From the NCBI GenBank assembly GCA_015485845.1, contig WFSU01000185.1, positions 1-18,661 on the forward strand: 18,661 nucleotides of DNA. Reading direction: 5' to 3'. This document shows positions 1 through 6,610 of this stretch, one piece after another. Source of the DNA: Nitratifractor sp. (GTDB lineage Bacteria; Campylobacterota; Campylobacteria; Campylobacterales; Sulfurovaceae). The notes below the pieces were generated by a model. It was not told the DNA's origin and searched no databases. It was given only the letters and a program-made list of their open reading frames with translations. The stretch's first letter is position 1, and every line of letters begins with the position of its first letter. The position numbers and the translations under genes were made by a program.

Positions 1-30
1 AACGTAATTACCACCTACTTTAGATTAATA

Positions 31-36
31 ATTATA
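31..36 (-). promoter_or_regulatory. Possible -10 element reading off the left edge
   Basis: On the minus strand a TATAAT hexamer is followed by an AT-rich stretch and by TAGGTGG, a possible ribosome binding site, just before the window ends. I see no good -35. This suggests that another minus-strand gene starts just outside the window, but nothing of its coding sequence is visible. Confidence 0.25.
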
Positions 37-90
37 TCATAAATACCATTATATGGGGCTTTGAGTTTGATTATAAAAGGGGAGGATTTC

Positions 91-306
91 TCAATATTTC
101 TTGGGGTATTTTGGAAGGGGTTTTGTGCTTGAATAGGGGTGAGTAGTTACATTTTGTTTATCATAGGTCACAATAAGTTCTGTAGCACCTGAATCATCTG
201 CATTTTGTAAATACTCTTTTAATATTGAGTCTTTATCATAACCATCTATTAAGTCTTGTATTCTTGAAATTAAATCTTCTTCATATTCTACTTCAAATGA
301 TGACAA
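91..306 (-). pseudogene. Truncated N-terminus of a sacsin-like GHKL ATPase
   Basis: The first roughly 48 residues match the start of sacsin/Hsp90-like GHKL ATPases: an LISRIQDLIDGY helix followed by the N-box ILKEYLQNADDSGATEL, whose Glu and Asn would bind Mg-ATP. After about residue 48 the protein turns into unrelated Lys/Pro-rich sequence and stops at 71 residues; family members normally run to several hundred residues or far more. The start is a TTG with a well placed AAGGA-type ribosome binding site on the minus strand, and no in-frame ATG exists nearby. I infer a remnant of an accessory, possibly defence-related, gene cut by a deletion or rearrangement near position 160. It has no catalytic capacity as it stands, since the later ATP-lid motifs are absent. 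Confidence 0.6.
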
Positions 307-344
307 TATGACTTCCTTTATTTATGTTAGTTTAACTATTATTT

Positions 345-350
345 ATTGTA
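345..350 (-). promoter_or_regulatory. Probable -10 of the sacsin-like stub
   Basis: The minus strand reads TACAAT about 40 nt upstream of the TTG start of the truncated ATPase. No convincing -35 is present, as is common in Campylobacterota. It suggests the gene's 5' end is still intact although its body is gone. Confidence 0.3.
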
Positions 351-552
351 TGGACATTTTATACCAATTAACCCCTAAATCACCCAATACCAGAACATTT
401 GAAAGGTACTGCTATTTGGAAAAAAATCTCCAAATATCATATTTCACTTTATATTACTGTTTTTGCCCTCAGAACACTCTTATTCCAAGGTCGTGCTATT
501 GGCTTTGGTGCCGTTATTCGTACAAAATGTTCGGATAACGACCCGTATTTCC

Positions 553-591
553 CTCGTTCCCATCCATCATCCATACTCGGTGGGGAACGAG
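553..591. repeat. Inverted repeat CTCGTTCCC / GGGAACGAG
   Basis: Nine-base arms at 553-561 and 583-591 are perfectly complementary, with a 21-nt loop. The repeat lies just downstream of the stop codon of the nasA fragment. A decayed element of similar type follows the intact nasA at roughly 2385-2410. The arm sequence resembles the CGTTCCCACGC type of REP-like palindrome found in many proteobacteria, from memory. Confidence 0.5.
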
Positions 592-601
592 TCCGCAATC
601 T

Positions 602-1024
602 CTACCCATCCACCCCAACCCGCACTGCCGTATGATTATAATCAGGCTCCTTTGACTGCGGATCGATCCGGTCGGGGGTGAGGTAGTTGACCCGTCGGTC
701 TGAGATGGGGATGGAGAGGGTGCCGGGACGGAGATCGGCGAAGCGGGCTTCGGTGGTGAGGGTGCCGTAGCGGGAGTGGATCGTGATCGACTGCCCCTCT
801 GTGATCCCCAGCCGCGCCGCATCGTCGGGGTGGATTTCGACGAAGCGGAGGGGTTTGTGTCGTTGGAGCTTGTCGAGCTGGGCGGTTTTGGATCCGCTGT
901 GCCATTGGTCTCGGGTGCGACCGGTGAGGAGGAGAAAAGGATAATCTTCGTCCGGCTCTTCTGGATGGGGATTGGTGGTGACAAAATGGAGTTGTGCCCG
1001 CTGTGATGCGGTAAAGAACCGGTT
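602..1024 (-). pseudogene. Orphan C-terminal fragment of assimilatory nitrate reductase
   Basis: This frame encodes 140 residues from NRFFTASQRAQ to the stop that align without gaps with the last 140 residues of the intact NasA at 2420-4420; I count 14 differences, so 90 % identity. It covers only the molybdopterin-dinucleotide-binding domain (TGRTRDQWHSGSKT segment). The frame is open on its 5' side for another 16 codons of unrelated sequence, but there is no ribosome binding site or natural start, and the Fe4S4 and Mo ligand parts are missing. Similarity also continues about 20 nt past the stop codon. I call it a non-functional fragment left by duplication or recombination. The frame has not decayed, which points to a fairly recent event or transfer from a related strain. 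Confidence 0.8.
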
Positions 1025-1074
1025 GTGTCTCACAATTACGTTCACCTGACACCTTTTCTGCAAATACATCACCT

Positions 1075-1150
1075 ATGTCCACGACCATAGACATAGACAA
1101 AGTTGATCTATGGTACAATCTCCAGCTGTCCATGACCATGGACATGGACA
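1075..1150 (+). promoter_or_regulatory. Direct-repeat operator around the ATPase promoter
   Basis: Two 25-bp imperfect copies lie at 1075-1099 and 1126-1150, starting 51 bp apart, with consensus TGTCCAYGACCATRGACA plus TRGACA. Each copy contains an internal inverted repeat, clearest in the second as TGTCCAT-GACC-ATGGACA. The -10 element TACAAT (1114-1119, preceded by GG) lies between them. The copies are placed to let a dimeric or tetrameric regulator block the promoter. No regulator gene is seen in the window, so the binding protein may be the ATPase itself, a distant regulator, or none. Confidence 0.55.
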
Positions 1151-1163
1151 CCAAGGAGAGATC

Positions 1164-2357
1164 ATGCTGAAAAAGTTAAAAGATTACCAAGCAAGGCTTT
1201 TAAAATCGTTCAAGATAACCTACAAACGATATATCTTCGAAGAGATTGATTTTGATGAGAAAATGATTGCCATTTTTGGTGCAAGAGGGGTGGGCAAGAC
1301 GACAACACTTTTCCAATACTTGTTAGAGCTGAAATCCAAAGGTAAAAATGCACTCTATATCTCTTTGGATTACCCTTTTTTAGCCGGTGTGGACTTGGTA
1401 GATATCGTTGAAGCCTTTGTAGAAGAGGGTGGAGAATATCTGCTTTTGGATGAAGTGCATCGTTATAATGATTTTTCTGCTTACCTAAAAACCATTTATG
1501 ACCTTTTTGATATACATATCGTCTTTACAGGCTCCTCGGCTACTTCACTGCTCAATGCAAAGAGTGATTTGAGTAGAAGAGTCAGCCTCTATCATCTCTA
1601 TGGTTTTTCCTTGCGGGAGTTTTTGGAACTCAAATATGAGACGGAGCTGGAGGCGTGGAAGATCGAAGAGATCTTTGAGAACCATACGGCGTTGAGCCAA
1701 AAAGTTTCAGAACAAAAGTTTGATATCTTAAAAGAGTTCAAAGAGTATCTGAAAGTAGGTTACTACCCTTTCTATTTCGACAAAAAAACCTCTTTCTTCC
1801 AGAACCTTGTTAACACAATTAATCTTACAATTGACATTGACCTCACTTCGCTTGGGTTGATAGAGCAGAAATATACCTATAAACTGAAAAAGCTCCTTGA
1901 GGTGATTTGCCAAAGCAGCCCCTTTGAAGTGAACTACAGCAAAATAGCCGCATCCGCCGAAATAAGTCGTACCAAACTCTATGACTATGTAACCTTTTTG
2001 GCGGATGGTCAAATGCTGCTGCTGATCGATGAACCGATCAAGGGGATCAAAAAAATATCAGTACCTGCGAAAATATATCTGAACAATACCAATTTGCTTT
2101 ATGCTTATTGCCAAAATGCAAAAACAGGAACAATCCGAGAGACCTTTTTTGCCAATCAGGTTTCACAAAAAAGTAAGCTCAATATCTCTAAGCAGGGTGA
2201 CTTTACCCTTGATGAAAAATACAGAGTTGAAATTGGTGGCAAGAACAAATCGTTTAAACAGATAAAGGATTTGCCTAACTCTTTCGTGGTAGCCGATGAG
2301 ATAGAGCATGGAAAAGGCAACAGAATTCCTCTTTGGTTGTTTGGGTTTGTTTATTAG
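1164..2357 (+). CDS. AAA ATPase with C-terminal DUF4143-like domain
   Basis: The 397-residue protein has a Walker A motif GARGVGKTT at residues 39-47, a Walker B LLLDEVHRY at 93-101 and a sensor-like FTGSSA segment. These are typical of the archaeal/bacterial AAA family that carries a DUF4143 domain. The C-terminus (VEIGGKNKSFKQI followed by NSFVVADEI) is the PD-(D/E)XK-like end of that family. The biological role of these proteins is unknown; many sit in accessory regions. I chose ATG 1164 because AAGGAGAG lies 4-9 nt upstream. An in-frame ATG at 1110 would put the operator repeat into protein (HDHGHGH) and has no ribosome binding site. Codon use is more AT-rich than in the nitrate genes, which suggests acquisition. 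The gene is convergent with nasA. Confidence 0.85.
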   Translation: MLKKLKDYQARLLKSFKITYKRYIFEEIDFDEKMIAIFGARGVGKTTTLFQYLLELKSKGKNALYISLDYPFLAGVDLVDIVEAFVEEGGEYLLLDEVHRYNDFSAYLKTIYDLFDIHIVFTGSSATSLLNAKSDLSRRVSLYHLYGFSLREFLELKYETELEAWKIEEIFENHTALSQKVSEQKFDILKEFKEYLKVGYYPFYFDKKTSFFQNLVNTINLTIDIDLTSLGLIEQKYTYKLKKLLEVICQSSPFEVNYSKIAASAEISRTKLYDYVTFLADGQMLLLIDEPIKGIKKISVPAKIYLNNTNLLYAYCQNAKTGTIRETFFANQVSQKSKLNISKQGDFTLDEKYRVEIGGKNKSFKQIKDLPNSFVVADEIEHGKGNRIPLWLFGFVY

Positions 2358-2419
2358 AGGTGCCCTTAAAACGCAGAGCTTATCTCCACGCAGGAGCGAA
2401 GGGAATGTCTCCACACTCT

Positions 2420-4420
2420 CTACCCAGCAACCCCAATCCACACCGCCGTATGATTATAATCTGGCTCCTTCGAATACGGATCGATCCGGCCTGAAGTAAG
2501 GTAGTTGACCCGTCTGTCTGAGATGGGGATAAACAGAGTGCCGGGACGTAGCTCGGCGAAGCGGGCTTCGGTGGTGAGGGTGCCGTAGCGGGAGTGGATC
2601 GTGATCGGTTGCCCCTCCGTGATCCCGAGACGGGCGGCGTCGCCGGGGTGGATTTCGACGAAGCGGAGGGGTTTGTGTCGTTGGAGCTTGTCTAGCTGGG
2701 CGGTTTTGGAGCCGCTGTGCCATTGGTCTCTGGTGCGGCCGGTCAGGAGGAGAAAAGGGTACGACTCACCCGGCTCTTCCGGGTGGGGCTTGGTGGTGAC
2801 AAAATGGAGCTGCGCCCGCTGTGATGTAGTAAAAAACCGGTTGGAAGTAAGCGCATCTTCTCCCCAGACGAACGGCTCTGTTTTGAGTGCCTCATAATCG
2901 GCATCGAAGATATTCAGGTGCTCTCGCTCACTCAGGCGGGTCATCGATTGATATTCCTCAAAGACTGCTCGGGTGTCGGCATAGTCAAACGCTTTTTCAT
3001 GCCCCAGTGCCTGCCCGATCCGTGCAAAAATCTCCCAATCCTGCAGCAGATCCCCTTTGTCCTCAAATGCTTCGACACGGGTAAGGGTACGGTCAAGGTT
3101 GGTCTGGGTGCCTTCCTTGTATCCAAAAGGGACGGCGGGGAGGCGGATGTGGGCATACGGAGCTGTTTCGCTCCCCTCGTAGGCGTTGATCTCCACCACG
3201 AGCGGTACGCGGGCGATCGCCTCTTCGACGAAGCGGCGGTCGGGGAGATGATAGACCGGATCGGTGTGGCAGATGATGAGGACATCCAGCTCTCCACGGT
3301 GGGCAGACTGAAGCATCTCGTAGGCGGTGAGCCCTCCGTCAGCAGGGAGGCGGTCGGTCTGCCAAAACTCGGCGACTTTGGCGTGGTTTGCCTCGGTGTA
3401 GTCCAGATGCACCGCCAGCGTCGTTGCCAGCCCACCCACTTCGCGCCCGCCCATCGCATTGGGCTGCCCAGTGAGAGAGAAGGGGCCACATCCGGGGCGG
3501 TTGATCTGGCCGGTGAGGAGGTGGAGGGTGATAACGGCCAGGTTGTTTTCGGTGCCTTGGAGGGCTTGATTGAGTCCCATCGTCCATCCGGTAATGATCC
3601 GCTCATTTTCGCGCCAGAGGGTTACGAGCTTCTCGAAATCCTCCGAGGTGATCCCGGCGGAGTCGAGAAGAGTTGACTCATCAAGGGCAAGCAATCCATC
3701 GTGCAGCGTCTCAAACCCTTCGGTATATTGGGTGATGTAGTCTCCATCATGGAGACCCTCGGCAATGAGTCGGCGCATGAGGGCATTGAGGAGGTCGATG
3801 TCACGTCCGGGACGGATGGGCAGATAGAGATCGGCCTGCTCGGCCGTAGCGGTGCGGCGGGGGTCGATGACGACGACTTTGAGCCCCCGTTTGCGGGCTT
3901 TTCGGATCCGCTGCATCAAGACGACGTGGGCTTCGGCCGGATTGGCTCCGATGAGGATCAGCAGATTGGTTTGGTCGATATCCTCCATCCGTACCGGGAC
4001 GTAATCGACTCCGAGGGTTTTTTTGTAGCCCACGACGGCGCTGGCCATGCAGGTGCGGGAGTTGGTATCGCAATGGGGGGTGCCGATGAACCCTTTGGCG
4101 AGTTTGTTGGCGACGTAATAGTCTTCGTTGAGCATTTGCCCTGAGAGGTAGAGGGCGACACGGTCGGGGGTGGTATGTTGGATCGCTTGGGCGATGCGGG
4201 CAAATGCTTCGTCGTAACGGACAGAATCAAAAGCATCCTCGGTCATCTCCCGCATAAGCGGTGTCGTCAGACGGTTGACGTCGAGGGTGTCGCTCAGAGA
4301 GATCCCTTTGGCACAACTGCCGCCATGGTTGGTTGGGTACGATTTGACCCCGCGAAGTTTGCCTCCCTCTCTCACCTCAAACTTGCACCCGACACCGCAA
4401 TAGCTGCAGACCGTTTCCAT
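2420..4420 (-). CDS. nasA: Assimilatory nitrate reductase, catalytic subunit
   Basis: The 666-residue cytoplasmic molybdopterin enzyme reduces nitrate to nitrite. The N-terminus has a Fe4S4 site C5-X2-C8-X3-C12 with C36, and NSRTCMAS at 120-127 supplies C124 as the probable Mo ligand. PFSLTGQPNAMGGREVGG is typical of NapA/NasA. The C-terminal domain (TGRTRDQWHSGSKT) binds the second pterin. There is no Tat signal and no C-terminal NifU/BFD-type extension, so electrons probably come from ferredoxin or another small carrier not encoded here. The start is ATG 4420, one base after the nirA stop, with AGAGG overlapping the end of nirA; the two are surely cotranscribed and coupled. The last 140 codons are duplicated at 602-1024. 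Confidence 0.93.
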   Translation of the reverse strand: METVCSYCGVGCKFEVREGGKLRGVKSYPTNHGGSCAKGISLSDTLDVNRLTTPLMREMTEDAFDSVRYDEAFARIAQAIQHTTPDRVALYLSGQMLNEDYYVANKLAKGFIGTPHCDTNSRTCMASAVVGYKKTLGVDYVPVRMEDIDQTNLLILIGANPAEAHVVLMQRIRKARKRGLKVVVIDPRRTATAEQADLYLPIRPGRDIDLLNALMRRLIAEGLHDGDYITQYTEGFETLHDGLLALDESTLLDSAGITSEDFEKLVTLWRENERIITGWTMGLNQALQGTENNLAVITLHLLTGQINRPGCGPFSLTGQPNAMGGREVGGLATTLAVHLDYTEANHAKVAEFWQTDRLPADGGLTAYEMLQSAHRGELDVLIICHTDPVYHLPDRRFVEEAIARVPLVVEINAYEGSETAPYAHIRLPAVPFGYKEGTQTNLDRTLTRVEAFEDKGDLLQDWEIFARIGQALGHEKAFDYADTRAVFEEYQSMTRLSEREHLNIFDADYEALKTEPFVWGEDALTSNRFFTTSQRAQLHFVTTKPHPEEPGESYPFLLLTGRTRDQWHSGSKTAQLDKLQRHKPLRFVEIHPGDAARLGITEGQPITIHSRYGTLTTEARFAELRPGTLFIPISDRRVNYLTSGRIDPYSKEPDYNHTAVWIGVAG

Positions 4421-4421
4421 C

Positions 4422-6347
4422 TCAAACCTCTTTGAGGAGCATCAACAGCTCTGAGAAAACCTGCGCCCGCTGGCGGCGATCCTGATGGGTCATGAGGTAG
4501 ATCACCTCTGAGAGTTTGGGCGGCACGGCGGGGTTGAGCCGAGTCACTTCGTCACGGCGGATCGTTCGGGGCTGGGCGAGTACCGGGTCGAGCCCGTCGA
4601 CGGCTTCGAAGCGTTTTTCACCGGTGAGCAGCTGGAAGAGGCGCAGCCCAAAATCAAAAATCTCATACGCTTCATTGCAGTAGGTTTTGGGCTCTTTTGT
4701 CAAGGCCAGCACCACGCCCAGATCGAGCTTGTCGTGCATCAGATAGTTGATTCGCGTGTAGAAGGCCAACGCCTGATAGCTGTAATTTCGGCTGAGGAAG
4801 CGCGATTCAAATGCCTCAAATGTTTCGTTGCGTTCTCGGAAGTCGGCATAGGGCTGGAAAAGGTAGGCGACATGGTATTGGGCTTCAGTAATGGGAAGGG
4901 CTTTGTGGAGGGTGATCGCTTCGCGGCCGCCTCGTGTGATCTTGCCGCCGAGGAAGAGGTGCACGCCATCGACACGGTTGCCCGTATCGTCTTTGGCTTT
5001 GCACCCCTCGAAGCCGATGTCAGCGATCCCGTGCACGCCGCACCCTTTGGGGCAGGCCGACCAGTTCATCCGCACCATGGCATGGGTCATCGGCACGGCG
5101 TCGTTGAGGAAGTGTGCCATCGCCACAGCGTCGGGTTTGTTGGGGATCACCCCAAAGGAACACGTATGCGTCCCGGCACAGGCGATCATGTCCTGAAAAT
5201 AGGGGTTTTGGTAGGCGGCATATTTTGTGATCAGCTCGGACGACTCCAGAGCGGCGATCCGGTCGTGTACAATGCCGACGAAGTAGATGTTCTGGTCATA
5301 ACTCAGCCGCAGATGGCCGCTGCCATACTGCTCCGCTGTTTCAGCCGCAAGGATCATGTCGGTGCCGCTAAAGACACCGGAGGGGACAACCATCCGGTAG
5401 GCAAATGTCCCGTTACGCAGCAGCACCCTCTCGGCACCCTGCGTGAGGGGGAGGGACTGTACCAGCGTCGCACCGCCGGAAGCGAAGGGGAGATGGGCAC
5501 GCTCTTTGACCGCCGAAAGGATCGCCTCCATGCCGACATCTTTGAGGAGGAAATGGAAGCGGTTTTTGTTGCGGTTGTCCCGGTAGCCGTAGTCACGAAA
5601 CAGGGAGAGCAGCGCCGTATAAAAGGGCACCACCTCCTCAGCAGCAACGAACAAATCGGCATCCTCGGCCTGTACACCCACTTTGGCTCCGAGGTAGACA
5701 TTGTAGCCAAACATCCCATCCCGCTGCGCGAGGACAAAGGCACAGTCGTGGCCGTAGATGTTGCAGCTGTTCGATAGCGAACCGAGAATGGCGGTGTTAA
5801 ACTTGCGAGGCAGCGTGCTGATCCACTCAGGATTTTCGATGATGGCTGCTTCCATTGCGTCGATGAGGGGCTTAGAGGGCAGGATGTTGTCGTGTGCCAA
5901 ACCGTCGAGGGGATCGGTGACGAAGTTTCGGGTGTTATCCACGCCGGTCTGGAAGGTGGTCAAGCCCACCTCGTGCAGCAGACGAAGCACCTCGTATGTA
6001 TCCTCGATCTGAATATAGCGCAAGACCACCTGCATCCGGGTCGAGAGGTCGATGTAGTCGCGTCCGTAACGCTGTGCCACCTCTCCGATCCGTCGGGCTT
6101 GTTCAGCACCCAGCTGCCCGCCGGGGATCCGCACCCTCAGCATGAAATCCTCCCCCTTGTCGTAGAGACCGAAACATTTGAGAAAATAGGCTGAATCTTC
6201 CTTGGACAATTCCTCATACCCGCCTTTGGCGATCGCTTCGAGGCGATCGTACACTTCCATGGGATCTTTGAGTGCCTTGGTTTTTTCGACTTTGTTTTGT
6301 TTGGTGTTGCGGGCTTCGTAGGCTCGGATCAGGGGTGCGGTGCTCAT
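4422..6347 (-). CDS. nirA: Ferredoxin-type assimilatory nitrite reductase
   Basis: The 641-residue protein belongs to the sulfite/nitrite reductase family, which reduces nitrite to ammonium with six electrons using siroheme and a Fe4S4 cluster. The cluster ligands are C390-AGTHT-C396 and C432-PKG-C436, followed by GVHGIADIGFEGCKAK. Two ferredoxin-like half-domains are visible (RVRIPGGQLG near 71 and GTFAYRMVVPSGVFSG near 313). The protein is longer than plant or cyanobacterial NirA (about 510-590) because of a C-terminal tail of roughly 110 residues of unknown purpose after residue 530. The start ATG 6347 has AGAAGGA at good distance; an upstream in-frame ATG at 6431 would translate the promoter. 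It is the first gene of the nirA-nasA operon and divergent from narK. Confidence 0.93.
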   Translation of the reverse strand: MSTAPLIRAYEARNTKQNKVEKTKALKDPMEVYDRLEAIAKGGYEELSKEDSAYFLKCFGLYDKGEDFMLRVRIPGGQLGAEQARRIGEVAQRYGRDYIDLSTRMQVVLRYIQIEDTYEVLRLLHEVGLTTFQTGVDNTRNFVTDPLDGLAHDNILPSKPLIDAMEAAIIENPEWISTLPRKFNTAILGSLSNSCNIYGHDCAFVLAQRDGMFGYNVYLGAKVGVQAEDADLFVAAEEVVPFYTALLSLFRDYGYRDNRNKNRFHFLLKDVGMEAILSAVKERAHLPFASGGATLVQSLPLTQGAERVLLRNGTFAYRMVVPSGVFSGTDMILAAETAEQYGSGHLRLSYDQNIYFVGIVHDRIAALESSELITKYAAYQNPYFQDMIACAGTHTCSFGVIPNKPDAVAMAHFLNDAVPMTHAMVRMNWSACPKGCGVHGIADIGFEGCKAKDDTGNRVDGVHLFLGGKITRGGREAITLHKALPITEAQYHVAYLFQPYADFRERNETFEAFESRFLSRNYSYQALAFYTRINYLMHDKLDLGVVLALTKEPKTYCNEAYEIFDFGLRLFQLLTGEKRFEAVDGLDPVLAQPRTIRRDEVTRLNPAVPPKLSEVIYLMTHQDRRQRAQVFSELLMLLKEV

Positions 6348-6372
6348 ATATATCCTTCTATGTATTGACGGT

Positions 6373-6378
6373 ATTGTA
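6373..6378 (-). promoter_or_regulatory. -10 element of the nirA-nasA operon
   Basis: The minus strand reads GGTACAAT with TACAAT at these positions, 25 nt before the nirA start. No clear -35 is present. The same GGTACAAT form lies before the ATPase at 1112-1119. I found no sigma-54 type (TGGC-TTGC) element here. Confidence 0.5.
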
Positions 6379-6458
6379 CCAGCCATTTTAGAGGAACAGA
6401 CTAAATAACTGATTAAAAAATAGACAATCAAAGAGTCAAAAAAGCATCATTCCTAAGA

Positions 6459-6464
6459 TATACT
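6459..6464 (+). promoter_or_regulatory. Possible -10 element of narK
   Basis: TATACT lies 24 nt upstream of the inverted repeat at 6488. It has only a weak -35-like TCAAAA. Transcription from here would give a leader of about 140 nt that contains the whole hairpin and the 39-codon frame. Confidence 0.35.
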
Positions 6465-6487
6465 TCCGGCATCCATCCGAGGAAACC

Positions 6488-6577
6488 ATGTTTTTTGTCC
6501 AATACTCTGGCAGTCGCAAACACCGTTGGTGCCCCTTTGGGGTTGGGTGCTCCTTGGTCGCATTGGACAAAAAACAT
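6488..6577 (+). repeat. 90-nt hairpin with perfect 16-bp stem in narK leader
   Basis: The arms ATGTTTTTTGTCCAAT (6488-6503) and ATTGGACAAAAAACAT (6562-6577) are perfect reverse complements. The 58 nt between them can fold further: CACC-GTT-GGTG and CCCC-TTT-GGGG are both possible. The element ends 33 nt before the narK start. It could be a structured mRNA leader, a protein operator, or a miniature inverted-repeat element; I see no target duplication at its edges and do not recognise a known riboswitch. Confidence 0.7.
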
Positions 6578-6607
6578 TCTCAGGATGACTCTTCACATAA
6601 GGTATAA
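6488..6607 (+). CDS. Possible 39-residue leader peptide upstream of narK
   Basis: An ATG exactly at the first base of the hairpin opens a frame of 39 codons that ends with TAA three bases before the narK ATG. GAGGAA lies just upstream at 6479-6484. The peptide begins MFFVQYSGSRKHRW and is hydrophilic, with two cysteines and no signal sequence; I recognise no family. The narK ribosome binding site (AAGGT) lies within its last codons, so translation of the leader could open or couple narK. The frame might be chance; its length and position are the only support. Confidence 0.3.
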   Translation: MFFVQYSGSRKHRWCPFGVGCSLVALDKKHSQDDSSHKV

Positions 6608-6610
6608 CAC

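Larger units (their letters stand above)
307..601. other. Stretch without a recognisable gene
   Basis: This 295-bp interval contains short open frames on the plus strand but none with a believable start site or familiar protein sequence. It holds the promoter region of the sacsin-like stub on the minus strand and an inverted repeat at 553-591. The base composition shifts from AT-rich to GC-richer at about 540, close to where similarity to the downstream flank of the intact nasA begins. Confidence 0.5.

Noticed and set aside
1025..1072. Extra N-terminal codons of the nasA fragment as a genuine start
   Set aside because: These codons have no similarity to NasA and no ribosome binding site; the segment is chance reading into the flanking DNA.
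1110..1163. Longer N-terminus of the ATPase from ATG 1110
   Set aside because: The extra 18 codons translate the promoter and the second operator repeat and have no ribosome binding site, whereas ATG 1164 has AAGGAGAG.
4734..5777. A 347-codon open frame on the plus strand opposite nirA
   Set aside because: It is antisense to the conserved core of nirA, has no ribosome binding site and no recognisable protein sequence.
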